A stretch of DNA of 64,000 bases from Linyphia triangularis (lineage: Eukaryota; Arthropoda; Arachnida; Araneae; Linyphiidae): contig OZ021731.1 of assembly GCA_963978545.1 (NCBI GenBank), forward strand, positions 57,337,242 to 57,401,241, in the 5' to 3' direction. The notes beneath the pieces are model-generated. The model saw only the letters and a program-made list of their open reading frames with translations, was not told the origin of the DNA and ran no database searches. Positions 34,340 to 46,993 of the stretch are shown here, piece after piece. Numbering within the stretch: position 1 is the first letter of the stretch; each line of letters opens with the position of its first letter. Position numbers and translations under genes: made by a program.

Positions 34340-35619
34340 TGATTCAGTGTGTTATCCAGTAACCTTACAATGTTGGGATGCTGTAAAATATGAAAACTTT
34401 TGATATTTGAGAAGGTAAGATTGAAAAATTAGAATTTTGATAGCCTTGAGAAAGGTTTCGCATGCAGTGGTATTGGTCTTATTCACGGGTAAGTTGTTGA
34501 ATTATTGTTGTGGTTCGGAATCAAACGCTGAGTTGTTGGTGTGTGAACCTGTTTAACCATAATTTGTTAACCAAATGGTTATTGAGAGTAGAAACCCAGA
34601 CCTAAGAATGAAAAGTTTACTTTAAGAATAACTTGTTGCCACTTAAGCTGAAAGAAAAAGTGAAGGAAAAGAAACCAACCACTCTCTTCATGTATAGCAT
34701 TTCATTGATAACAATAAAAAAATGCTTACATGTAAACATCAACTAGATTAGTTTTAGGAACATTCGTCCTTTTATATTACAAACACACTTTGTATGCGTA
34801 CGAATCTTCACGCTATCAATGTGTGGTTATCTATAGCGCATGTCCATTAGATTACATGGTTACAATATTTCTTTTAAAAATGTGAAAGAGGAAAAATCGC
34901 GGTTTCCTTCTACGGAGGAATAGAGATGATGGATGCATATCCATGAAGTTGATGATGAATGTATTTCTATTTGGAAGATTGCGATTCGTTCCAGGTCATG
35001 GATCTATATTTCACTAAAACGTAGCAACGAGAAAAAGTATGAATGGAATTTTTTCCCTCTAGGGATTGATGAGAAAGCCAGAAGAAGACAATCGATAGCA
35101 TTCATCTTGAAACTTCAAGATATGAACTCTTTTTTAAAAGGAAAAAAAAACTTAGTTAAGCTTTTTAAAAACCATTATATGATTAAAACACACCGACATA
35201 AAAATGAAACTGTAGCAACTAAGAAACTTACACAGGAATTTCATTGGTTTTTCTGTAACTTCAAAGGAATATATTTAATATTTAGGTAGGAGGAAAGAAA
35301 CTCAACAATTAAAAAATAATAATTAAAAAATAGGATTTTTATTAATAAAAGGACTTAAAGAGGAAAAATCCGATAAAAGTAAAATACAGAAGTATTTACT
35401 TAATATAATTTTAGGTACTGTGCACAATTTTAGGTATTTTTTGCAAAGCCATTGATTCATAAAATTTAAACATTAAATGTTTATTTGACTTACTGCAATA
35501 AATAATAAGTTACTATTAGAAATAACATTTTGGAAAAGAAAAATGTAGGTGGAAAATTATTAATCGTTTTAAAATAGAACTGCATAAAAGGAAAGATAAT
35601 AATGTGCAATCAGTTTTAA
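34340..35619. other. Gene-free stretch with one unrecognised 118-codon ORF
   Basis: A plus-strand ORF at 34933-35289 is open for 118 codons (MHIHEVDDECIS...). It has a Lys-rich low-complexity C-terminal half, no domain and no splice or promoter context, so I do not call it a gene. Confidence 0.35.
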
Positions 35620-35904
35620 TCTATAATAATAATAAAACGAACTGCCTGTGTGCCTGTCTGTGGATCTACAGAAAGCTACTTAAAAAAGGAGTAGAGCTCT
35701 GAAATTTTCAATATAAGTAGTTTTGGCCTCCTAATTATTCCTATGACAAACAGAATGCTAAAATTTTAATTAGTTCTTTTTTTTTAAATAAACAGCTCTG
35801 AAATTTTTAACAGAAGTAGTTTTAGCTAATTGTAGCAAGCTAAACAGCAAGCTACAATACTGCACATGGTAAAATTTCATAACGAAGCACGGGTATTCAG
35901 CTAG
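35620..35904 (+). mobile_element. Short non-autonomous Helitron
   Basis: It starts TCTATAATAATAATAAAACG after an A and ends GAAGCACGGGTATTCAGCTAG before a T. It is an internally deleted relative of 7418-8707 with about one and a half internal units (GAGCTCTGAAATTTTCAA, AAGTAGTTTTGGCC). Confidence 0.85.
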
Positions 35905-35967
35905 TTACAATATAAGAGAGGATATTTAATAAATAACTTGTTAATATGTTTAGAATATTGCCTATTG

Positions 35968-38254
35968 CAGGGCTGCCACTGACTGTAAGCTTTGAAAATA
36001 GTTGCTTTAGTAGCCTCAGATGTTAAAAATAGTAGCCAAAATAGTAGTCTCACACATTGAAAATAGTAGTCTCAGACATTGAAAATAGTAGCCTCACTTT
36101 TCATAACTTTTAATAAGATTGGAATAAAACTGTAGATTTAGATAAAACACGAAAAACCAGAAACGCTCTTCTTTCGATTCAAAATAGTGTCTAAAACGTT
36201 ACATCCCATACGGTAAAAGGCATGTGTCTTGGGGATGGCGCTATCATATTTATATACTGTGATGGAAGTTGGCAACTCAACCTTACTCCCAGACTTTACG
36301 CAAAAGCGACGGTAAAAATCGATTGGCAAAACAAGAAATTTTTTTTTAACTTCCAAAGTCAAACAACTTTTTTTTAGCAAAACAAGTATCATGTTTAAAC
36401 AATTATACTAAATATTGACAATGACAATCGAATTTCTTTAAGGACAATTTTTAAATTTTTAACAGAATGCCTACAGAATTTGCAAAACAAAATTCCCTGA
36501 CATTTCCCTGATGCAGGATGGAAAAAATGCAAGTATTTTTTTTTTAAAATTCCATAACCCTTTGCCTGAATGTAGGCAGTAGAGCATTCAGATTTTTTTT
36601 TTTTTTATTATTATTATTTTTGGAGGGGGAGGAGGATACTTCAATTCTTTGTTTGATTTATATAAAACATATAAACCAAAAACACATATCACTTTCAGTT
36701 AATTACGTTAGATATAATGTCAAAATTAAAGGGAAAAAAAAAAAAATCAATTACACTATCTAACCCATTTTGCTTATGAATGCCTATAGATTTGTTGCAC
36801 ATCTATAACACAGTGCTATAAAGGGTTAATAAAAACTAAAAAATGAATCAATTTGAAATATTAAGGAATTTAGGGTTCCAATATATTCTATTGATATAAA
36901 ACGCAAGACAAGAAGAAAAATAATCATATCTGCAAAGGATGCAGTCAGATTTAAGTTGGAGGATTTTTTTAAACAATAAATCTACTGGTGGTTGCGCTTC
37001 TAAATAATAGGATTACTAAAAATCTAACAGAAATAATACGTAAATAATTAGCGTTCTAATATATAATGTTGACAAAAAAAGCAAGGCAAGTAGAAAGATA
37101 ATCATGTCTGTAAAGGATGCAGATAGATTGAAGTTTGAAGATTTTTTAACAATAAAACGCCGGCGGACGCGCGAAGTTATAGAATAATCAAAAATCTAAC
37201 AGAAATAATGTGTAGATAATTGTTCCAAGCATAACAATGATTTCAGAAAGTTATATAAAAAAAAAAAAAATTAAAAAAAAAAAAAAAAAAAAAAAAACCG
37301 GAACATGTGGTTGTGGGCCGAGGAGCGGGGGTCGATTTGATTTAGCTGCTGAGAGTAGAAAAAATTTGGAAACTTCGTACACCCAAATCGATCAACTATA
37401 AAAACTACACATATATCGTGTGACCCGAGTCGGGATAGATGTCCGCGCACCCATACGGGGTACGCGAGAAGGGAAACTCGAAAATTTCAAAATTCCTTGA
37501 TTAAAGAGTAATTTTACGAAATTCCTTGACATTTCTCTGAATTTACGGTTCTGTCGTCATCCTATTTAAGCTACATTCAAAGTAATTAAATAAATTGCTT
37601 AAAAATTTAAATTATTTTATTTACAAATTTAGCTACAACATTGAAATTCTAATCTTCTACATCGATTGACCTACACGGCGAAATCGTTCATCACACCGGC
37701 ACAAATCTCCGACATAACGTCTAATAACATAAATACTGTTCATACTGATGGCACTTTCTTCCAAAGTTCAGTGCAAATTCCACAAACTCATTTTTGTTTA
37801 GAGTAAATAAAGCGAAATAATTTGATATTTGAGAATATAATTGTGTATGCTGTTACTTTGCACGGCGAAAGAAAAAACATTGAAACCTAACAGGTAGGCG
37901 AAAATGACCGCGGTTGCCGTCAAAAACAACATCTTGCGTGAAGTTACTATCGTCGGACTAACAAAGTGATCACTACCAGCGAATATGAACAACTATTTCA
38001 ATAGTGCTCTCCCGCCCCCTTAAAAAAAATCACCATTTTGATAAAATTGTTAGTACCTTAGTGCCGATTTTTTCTGTCTTTTAACGGACAGTATCCAATT
38101 TTTAAAAAAAATAGTCGCCTGAGCCCAAAAATAGTTGAAGGTTTTGTTCAAAATAGTCGCTTTGTGCCCTTTTTTCATTGAAATAGTTGCCATAGTCGCC
38201 TGGCCACTAAAATAGTCGCTTTAGTAGAGTTTTTAGTCGCCTGTGGCAGCCCTG
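35968..38254. mobile_element. TIR element with perfect 12-bp TIR and CTATTG duplication
   Basis: Perfect ends CAGGGCTGCCAC / GTGGCAGCCCTG, flanked by CTATTG at 35962-35967 and 38255-38260. Subterminal repeats of AATAGTNGYCT occur at both ends, including a 22-bp tandem (AATAGTAGTCTCACACATTG) at 36040-36100. It contains a family X fragment (about 37600-37760) and CCCTGA-type phrases. No transposase ORF. A 6-bp duplication is unusual among common superfamilies, so none is assigned. Confidence 0.8.
36885..37240 (+). repeat. Two-copy tandem repeat, period about 178 bp
   Basis: AAAGGATGCAG occurs at 36934 and 37112, each followed by a GATT(T/G)AAGTT-like phrase, AACAATAAA and AAAATCTAACAGAAATAAT. 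It lies inside the TIR element. Confidence 0.75.
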
Positions 38255-38260
38255 CTATTG

Positions 38261-39600
38261 TTTTGTGAAATTGTCAATTTAAAGTAATTTTGCGGCTAAA
38301 ATACGAGTTGCACTACTTTTATCACGATCATTTTTAATTATTAAAGCGTTTAATAAGAAATCCTCATACATTCGAACTTAAGATATTAAGAAGGCAGGGA
38401 AGGCAAAAAATTTCAAAAATATCGATTGATTTTTTGACCGAAATTATAACATACAAGTCATACATACAAAGAAATACATAAAAAAGTAAGAAGGTGTTTT
38501 TTATGGTGCTGGACTTTTTCCCCCATGAAGCTAATATCAACAATTTTTCTATTTGTTTATGGTAATTATTTTCTTTATTAGCGTTTTTCCATGATTTTCA
38601 ATAGATATAATTTTTCCTTGCCATTTAAAAATTTGTACCTTCTTTTAAAATTATGGGAAATAGTTCCTTTACTAATTTGAATATAATTGGGCATGGATAT
38701 TACAATCTGATAGTTTTTTATTACTTTACTTCAGTTTTAGTATTAGCATGTCATGAAAAAATCAAAAAATCCCCAGGTAACAACAATTTTTACTTTTAAT
38801 TGATGAAAGAATGTGTCAAATCAAAAATCCATGGCCGATTATTTTAACATATATTTAAATAGATAGGAGGGAGGGAAAAAAATTGAACAATTTAGTGAAA
38901 AATTGAAACGCAAGGAGCATTTTTTTTTTACAAAAAGTTTAAAGTTGAAATGTTCTAAAATGAGGAATAGTTGAAATAATTTTTTTTAATTTAAAATTTA
39001 CACTTATTATCAAATCATTAAGTTATATAAATAATTTCATGCATTTTAATACGGAATTTAAAAAAAAAAAAATTTAAATCTCTTTTTGGTCACCTTAACG
39101 AGACACTTGTTTCGAAAAAACTAAATCGGAAAGAAAAAATTAAGACAAGCTGAATGAAATTTTATTTACAACAAACTGTTGCAGTATTTGAAATGTTTCC
39201 TGCTTAACTTTTTTCGTTTACTGGTTACCATATGCTTCAGCAAAAACGCAAAATAACCATTTCACATTTTAGTTCTCTAGCGTTTTGGATTAAAAAAAAA
39301 TCCAGTTTATCATAGTAAAGTAGACTAGATTTGTTTTGTCCAGTAAAGGTAGACTAGATTTGTTTTAAACCAAGTCGGTTGCCTTTTTGATCAATTTAAC
39401 AAAAAATCATATTTTTAAAAATAATTTTCATACGACAAAAAAATTAAATACTAGTCTTAAAATATCCCTATAAGATCTAAGAACTGAATTTCCTTCACAG
39501 AAGTTACTTCAATTTAAATTTTTAAAGACTAAAATCAATATTCATCAGAAAATTTGAAAGATGGCAGAATTCTAGAACAGTAGCATTTTCAAATGAACCG
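38261..39600. other. Gene-free AT-rich stretch
   Basis: No feature could be supported, apart from a short duplicated phrase TAGACTAGATTTGTTTT at 39322 and 39349. Confidence 0.5.
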
Positions 39601-40310
39601 TATAAATGTTTTAAGAATTGTCTGATTTATAACTAGGGGTATGAAACATCGCACAGCTTTCAAATTACACTAAATATACTGACGTGGATTTGTGTCATTT
39701 ACCGTTTTTATATTTTCATTACGCATTTAGCAAAAATGGCCAGTTTGGAGGTATTCTCCTGTATGGGGTGTTGAAAATAAAAAAAATTCCACCAAAATGA
39801 TAATTTGGCGATATACTTTTTGATAGATCTTATAGTATCTTTTCTTGTAAGTGAAATTGAGGAGAGAAGAAAAAACTATCGTTGATGAGGTATGCTCAAA
39901 GAAAGAGAACTCTGTGTTAAAGGCATTCGTTTTCCAACTTTTTACGCCATTAAAGCATTTTTACGGGAATTTCGGAGGTGATGACGCTTAAAACACCTGA
40001 AAAGGTATTACCATAGAGATTTTGAACAAATTCGTTAAAAACATTTTTTTTAGCAATTACTGAAAAACATGATTTTTTTTACCCTACCCTAGGCGCATGC
40101 ACGATTTCGACGAAAACCTTAATGGTAGGTCCTTGTGCCATCACCAACTTTCACATCAAATTTCAACATCGTAGGTCAATTTGTTTGGGAGTTATGCTGA
40201 CCACGTACACTCATTTTTCCAGATCGCAGTTTTGAGATCAGGATGTTCCAAATCGTTTGATCGAATACTATACTTTCATTACCTATGTACATATAGGTAA
40301 TTGAAAGTAA
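39600..40310 (+). repeat. Family Y interspersed repeat, copy 2
   Basis: Collinear with 21560-22170 (CATCGCACAGCTTTCAA, CATTACCATAG, GGCGCATGC, GACGAAAACCTTAATGG, GTAGGTCAAT, ATACTTTCATTAC). The right end carries a small palindrome CTATGTACATATAG. Confidence 0.6.
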
Positions 40311-43273
40311 AAATGTTATTTAATAAGCACCGAGACCTTAACTCTAAACATCGAATTCAAAACAATGGCGGTCAACAAAGGAAAGTTCCAGGACTATAAA
40401 AAATGAGGTATCTCATTTGTTTCGCCCCACAGGAAATACTACCATTTATCATTGAAATTCCTCCAGAAAACTCGAAACGAAGTCTGAGAAAACCCACCTG
40501 GCAACAACTTCTAAAACCTTCCATGATTTATGATGATTACACCCAGCAATATTTAAATGTGAGCATTCATTTAAATGCGTTTATCGAGGTATCGACATAT
40601 AGAACAAGAACATCAACAATGCCAGCCTACTACATAAAAATGTGTTTAAGAAGATATTAAAATTTAAAACAAAAGGATTAAAATGACGAATTGAAAAAAA
40701 AAACCGACTGCTTTAAGGAGGTACACAACATCAACACATTTTCTAATTGATTTAAAAATTATTTCGTATTATATTCTAATATCATTAAAAATTGTTGTTA
40801 TTTATTAATTTAAATTATGACATGTATTGATGTCAGAAGCAAATTGCGCATATTTCTGTCAGTCTCTATTCTTAAACAATATTTTTATTTCTTTGGATTT
40901 CTAGAAGAAACAGCATGCGCAATTTTTTACACAATCCATGTGTTTTTAGACCATAAAATTTGCCAGTAACCGATTCTGAATGTGCGAGTCCATCAGTCGT
41001 CCACAAAGTATGTTTTAAAAAGGAATCTACATACATACATTCATATCCTAATAAGTGGATCGCCACCCAAAGGGATTTGTTTAGAAAGTAAACAATGCTG
41101 AAATTTATTGGATTCCAAAAAGAACTCTGGAGTTTCCTTTCAAAGCTACACCTAAAACTCAGTATTATAAGAAAATGTAACATTTTGAAGATTTCTTATG
41201 CAGAAATTGTTCTTTTCAAAAATTGATGGAGTACTTGACTTGGTACCAGGTTTGTAAACAAGCTTTCGTGGTTAAGTCAGTTTAAGAAAAAGAAAGAATT
41301 TTATTTGATGCATTTTAAACATTGGAATATTTGACTAGGAACAAGTTTTCGGGGAGTTATGTTAGTTTAAGGAAAAGAAAAAGATTTGTATTTGATTACG
41401 GTAGTTTAAGGGGAAAAATTTCTATTTGATACAGTACACACAAAAGAAAACGTTAAATGTTAAGTTTAGCACTGAGATTATGTAAGCTAATTTGTACCAC
41501 AACTTTATATTTAAGTCATCTACCTACTGCGTATATTATAGAAACAACCACAATTCAAACCTATGCAATTTTTTTTTTTTTTAAATTACCCCGCAGAATT
41601 CTGTGTACAAGTCACGGATTTAAGCGAACGACACCAAACAAAAAAGAGCACACTTATGATTTATATAGAAATTGCCCTATAACATTACAGTCTTTAATAT
41701 TCCTGGGATGAAATGAAAAAAGGGCACTAACTAAAACAAGAAAGAGGGGGAAAGTTCGATGGTGGTTTAAAATGCATGGAATGATTTTTGTTTTTTTAAT
41801 AATTTTTGCAATAGTCGCGTAATGGCATTTGAATATTAGTAAAAGGACATCGATACTAAGAAAGGAACGTGCCACAATTTATGTAATGGTTTGCAGCCAT
41901 AACTATGAATTGCAAAACAGATCCATTAAAATTCGAATGAATGGCACGGATATTATAAAATAGCATTTTTAGAGTATACGATCTGATTCAGAGCATTTAT
42001 TTTGCATGCATACACGTATTTAGTGATTCATGAGAAAGATTTGCACGTATTTGAAGAGAAAGAGCAAATATTTTGATAGGTTTAGGTAAAAGGTCCAGCC
42101 AAATGCAAAACATGGGATGAAACTACTACATTTTTATAGTTAGGTTTAAGATGGGCAAGGCATTAAGACTATTATTAATATTAAGTGGAACCTACAGGGA
42201 GTCTCAGCACCAGGGTTAGAAACTTCGAGGAGGGATAGAGTACACCAAGACGACTTGGCAATCACACAGCAATGCTGGGTTGGTTGGATTTCTGACGTAC
42301 AGGCTTCAAGTGGACATACTGCGTCGACAAAACAAAAGTAACTTCATATGGGTCAAAGGAGAAAATTTCCGTCAAAGTGCTATGATGCCGGCCTCAAAAC
42401 GTGTGTGAAATAAACAATCTCTTCCCTTTGATGAGAAAAAAATGCAATTTTTTTTTTTAATAAAATCAAATGATATTTAGAGGTTACTACCAGCTCTGCA
42501 AAATCTGACAAATTTAGCATTACGCATAAAAATTTAATGTGTTTCACGTATTTATAGAATATTTAGTTGTTCTGCCAGTAGTTATTGAATCATTATATAT
42601 GGTAGCTTTTATTGATTTTAGTCCAAGTAACTCAGATCAATTTAAACTAATGAACTAAAATTTAAAAAAAGACTAAAGTTGGATATTTTGAAAATATTTA
42701 TTTAATTTAACTGATGGGATTTAACAATTATTACTTCAAATTTTTTCTTCTCTTTATAATTGCTGACCTTGTTTTTATAATTAAAAAAAAACTACACCAT
42801 TCTTTGTAAAACTGCATTAACTGTTTCTAAACTGTAAACGCAACGCAACCACTTAATTGCTTATGTTTATTTTTTTTCTAGCGCGACTTCATCGTGGTTT
42901 TTCTTTGCTTACTAATGAATTTAATCAGCTGCTGTTCATTGAAACTGGTGTCATGCTTATATATCCTAATCTTTCTCACTATTTGTGAGAGTAGTTTAAA
43001 TTATAAACAAGTTTTCTAAATCATCAATTTCATCATGGCAACACTTCATTGTCTTCAATGATAAAACCTATTACAAGAAAACAAACCATGATATGGCTTA
43101 TAGGCCAAATATCATTCTCACTGAATCATAGAAAATTTCAATCCAAAAGAGAAACAATGTCGATATTTTTTCATTTCAAGCAGTTTTTTTTTTTTTTTTT
43201 TTCCCAAATAAAAAAATTGTTTCGCGACTGGGAAAACTTGAAGAAGTTAATTAGTTAGTGTGTACTGGTATAT
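40311..43273. other. Gene-free stretch
   Basis: ORFs of 73-103 codons occur but have no splice context, codon signature or family features. A slightly GC-richer patch at 42180-42420 is unassigned. Confidence 0.4.
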
Positions 43274-43347
43274 CAGGGTTCATACACTTTGGGCGAAAAA
43301 AAATTCCACGACTTTTTCAATGACCACAAGTTCTTTTGAAAACCGCC
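43274..43347 (+). mobile_element. Family V element, 5' end truncated by a SINE
   Basis: CAGGGTTCATACACTTTGGG and GACTTTTTCAATGACCA match the left part of other family V copies (63239 and 23250). The rest is missing; the SINE starts at once. Confidence 0.55.
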
Positions 43348-43523
43348 GACCAAACGGTATAGTGGTTAGCGTGCTAGCTTCTAGACCACGAGGTTGCGGG
43401 TTCGAGTCCCGTGTCAGGCATGGGTGTTTGTAAATGCATGTTGGCTTGTCTAATGACGAATGTTTCGGCGCATTATAGCCCTCGTATTGCTGACGGCGCC
43501 AGATAATCAGAAAACAACCAACC
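43348..43523 (+). mobile_element. tRNA-derived SINE, plus strand
   Basis: It contains CGGTATAGTGGTTAGCGTGC (A-box region), an intact B box GGTTCGAGTCC at 43399-43409 and the body GTCTAATGACGAATGTTTCG shared with 3030-3205. It ends AACAACCAACC. The head resembles the Asp/Glu/Gln type of tRNA. The ORF on the opposite strand is an artefact. Confidence 0.9.
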
Positions 43524-43760
43524 AAAACGGCTTAAACTTAGGTGAAAATTACCACTACTCCAACGCAAATATCGGCCACCTTACCGGCGCAAATATCGGC
43601 AATTACATAAAAAAAAAAACAATCAGCAAAAATGACCTTTATACCAACATAAGTATCGGCGTTAGCGCCCAATATATCGGTAGAAATCTAGAAATCAACC
43701 AATCTTTTGAAAACCAAAATTCACAACCGCAGTTTTGTTTCATCATTAACATTTCATAAT
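43524..43760 (+). repeat. Family X fragment
   Basis: Begins AAACGGCTTAAACTTAGGTG, then CAACGCAAATATCGGCCACC and GCGCAAATATCGGCAATTAC, nearly identical to 63080-63165 and similar to 31516-31610. Confidence 0.7.
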
Positions 43761-45688
43761 AAATTATATATTCACAGTGTAGCTTGTTCACAATCTAAAT
43801 GTTTGTAATAAGTTTATTAATGATTATATATAATAAAAAAGCTGACAACGGCGATTTTTATTTTTTTCACATTTTTATATTATAAAGTGAAAAAATTTGA
43901 TATTTCCCCATGATAGTGGTAATTTCAACTGCTGGCAGGACCCCCTAAATTTTATTTAAACATGTATGTTTAAACATGTTATTTTTAAACATGTGTTTTC
44001 TCACCAAAAGAATAATTTGAAAGGGTGTCCCGAAAAATGTAAAAAAATAATTTTTTTTAGTGGCATATAAGACGCATACTAGTCTGGAATTGAAAATTTA
44101 ATGATATTTAATAGCAATGAGTTGCAAATGAATTAAAATGTAGGTAGAAGTAGGATTTGAATATGATAATCTTTAGTGTAGAAGGTAAATCTAAAAATAT
44201 TTGTTAATAATATGAATATGTTTAGGTTTGCCTAAAAAAAAAACATATTTGCCAACAGAAAATAAAATTGCGATTGACGTTTTTTCTCATTGTATAAATT
44301 TCAGGAGACGCATGAGTTTTCTAAAAAATTTAGATAACAATTTTAGAAACAATTCCAAAAATTTCAGGAACGTTTTAAGGATAATTTCCAAAAATTTTAG
44401 GGATAGTAAAAAAACATTGAGGGATATTTCTTTTGAAGCTGACATAGACTCCTAACACAGGCAAATTCTTTCTAAAGATTGTTTCATTACCGGTAAATAA
44501 CTGCCAAATTTTAAAAAAATTTAAAGTCAAACAACTTTTCAACAAAATAAGTTAAATAATTAAACAATTATGCTATTTAGTCAAACATGCGAATTTAATT
44601 AAATCCGCTCTTCTCACCTGGAGAAATATTGGGGTTTTTTCACGGGTGTTGGAAGGAAATCGAAGAATTGTCCTGGTTTTTAATTTTACGAATTTTAGGG
44701 TGAAACAAAAAAATTTAGGAATATTAGGGCGAATGCTAAGCCTTAAAATTTATTAAAAGTGTTTGATAGTCGATTTTTGTCACATGTGGCAACACTGTTA
44801 AAATAACTATACAAATAAAAAGCCTATATCTTAAAAACCTATCTTAATTTCATAATTAAAACAATGGATACCGAACACTCAGGTACTCCTACTTCTCCAA
44901 TTCTGGATTAAAAATAAAACATTAGAAAGCGAACTATCTACATCGCTACTTCCGAAATTCCTCCACTTACAGAATACAAAACGTAAGGAATAGAATGTGG
45001 CTCCCAAGTATTAATTCGAAGTAATCAGCTTTTCCCGATGACAGCAGAAACGGAGGGAGTATAATTTATGCTTGTTCATTATGTTATTAGTCGGAGCATA
45101 AAAGGGCAGAACCCCCCGTTGAGATATTACTGGCATTCGCTATTTATTCCCTCGGAAACGACAAACATTCTAGTCAAATGCATAATCAATGATTCAAGCG
45201 TGCTCTAGCTATTATCAGAAATCATTAGAATTCTCGATTCAATTAATTCTGAAATAGTTTTTGCAGATTTTCAAAAGGGAAATTTATGGCAGTCTTAAAA
45301 ATGTTTCAAGTCAATTTAAAGTCATTCAATTTTTTTAAAGTTATTTGAAAGGATGAAATTTATAAATCATGTGCATCTTATTAGGACATTTAGAAGAGTT
45401 AAATATTGGGTTCAGTCTACAAGTTTATGAAACAGAAATTGAATGCTCAAATATTTAACTTTAGTAAAAGTTTTGCTTATGAGGTAAAACATTTATCGTT
45501 TCGAGATATTAGTTCACGCAATAAAATGCATCATATTACAAATCAAGTGAAGCTAGAGTAGATTTTTAAAAACATGCTATTTAGCCCAATATAAAGCCAT
45601 TTTTCTTACTAAAACTGTCTTTGGCTTTAGATAAATATAGTTTTTACTTTTTAAAACGATATTTATTGTGAGGTGGTTTTATTTCATC
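43761..45688. other. Gene-free stretch with a GC-richer patch
   Basis: AT-rich. The patch at about 44930-45190 is unique-looking and could be a regulatory element, but nothing specific supports it. Confidence 0.35.
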
Positions 45689-45820
45689 AAAATGACGCCA
45701 ACCTAACTTCATTTGAATTTCCCTATCACCCCTGAGTTACGTCACCCTCAGAATTCTTATTCTCTATCGACTTTTTCCTCCCATCAAGAATTACCTCATT
45801 AAAAGTAATGGCTAAAACGA
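45689..45820. promoter_or_regulatory. Candidate noncoding element, duplicated (member 1)
   Basis: It shares ordered blocks with 46448-46566: ACGCCA, TAACTTCATTTGAATTTCCC (3 changes over 26), AGAATTCTTATTCT, CCCATC and ATTAAAA...TGGCTA. There are no transposon ends. Its nature is inferred. Confidence 0.35.
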
Positions 45821-46349
45821 AGGACAAGAATGTGTGGCTATTATAATTTTTATTTTTCAGCAGATATTCAGCCTACTAGTTAAAATAATCTTATTTACTT
45901 AGAGCAATTACTAAAAAAAAAGAAGGGGAAGAAAAAAAAGAAGAAAAAAACGGAAAGTTTCCGAACCACTTCAAGGTTTTCACAAAATAGACTGTTTGCA
46001 TTTTTTTTTTAATTCTGATATTCTATTTATTTTCTACAAGAAAAGGAAGCTTATTACCCTTTTTTCTCAAAAATAAACCCCATAAACCCATCTTCCTCAA
46101 ATAATCCCACGAACAAATTATATCTTCTTGACCCAAATACACAAACTTTTAACTCTCCTTAAAACGGAACACCTTTTTCCTGGGAAATTTGCATTAGACT
46201 CAAACTAAACCAATCTTTCTGCTTTATAAAAGTTTTTTATTTTTATCTTCTTAGTTTTAAATTCTCTGCTACAACCTTTAAGGACAAAAACTCTTTCATA
46301 GAAAAGTAGTCCAATGGAAGGAACAACGGAGGACAAACACCACATGGAA

Positions 46350-46364
46350 GGGGGGGGGGGGGGG
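46350..46364 (+). repeat. G15 homopolymer
   Basis: A pure G run followed by a purine-only tract AGGAGGAGGG. Confidence 0.95.
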
Positions 46365-46447
46365 AGGAGGAGGGAAAAAAAGAGTTTGAAACTACCCAAC
46401 TTGCTAAGACATGCAAAATAGATCAACTTTCATCCTTTCCTACCAAA

Positions 46448-46566
46448 ACCACGCCACTCTTTAACTTCATTTAAAATTCCCTATAACGCCAGGAAGAATT
46501 TTTATTCTTGGTGAAGTTTGTTATTTGTTTCCCATCCACGTTAAAAATGAAATTTGGCTAGAGTAA
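46448..46566. promoter_or_regulatory. Candidate noncoding element, duplicated (member 2)
   Basis: Collinear with 45689-45820: ACGCCA, TAACTTCATTTAAAATTCCC, AGAATTTTTATTCT, CCCATC, GTTAAAAATGAAATTTGGCTA. Confidence 0.35.
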
Positions 46567-46993
46567 GAAAAATTAAAGAGTCATGGGCCATTTCCAAAAG
46601 ACCCACAGCCTTTCATAGTCGCGATTTATTATTACTGTTATTCACAAGAAAGTAATAAAAGATGATGGAAGTAAAAGTGTAATGTTTTCATTTTTAAGGT
46701 TCCCCTCCGTTAACTAAACATTGAACTATCGAGTTAGCCGGAAAGTAATCGCAATAAAAATCGTTTAAACCAGTATAATAAGTTATTCCACAGTATAGAA
46801 ATTTGAATATAAAAGGGAATTTTTTCTTAAAACAATAACTTTTAAACATTTTTATGAGCAATTTATGTGTATCTTAGGCAAGTAAGATATCCCACAATCT
46901 CACATACTTAATTTAATCTATATACTCTACAAAAAACATCTAAAGAACAAACATCGTTCAACACTAAAATAGCCTTCGTTCCTCATGGCGATA

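Noticed and set aside
34933..35289. 118-codon plus-strand ORF
   Set aside because: No domain, no promoter or splice context, Lys-rich low-complexity half; not enough to call a gene.
43348..43523. A functional tRNA gene
   Set aside because: A and B boxes are present, but the sequence does not close into a cloverleaf and continues into a shared SINE body.
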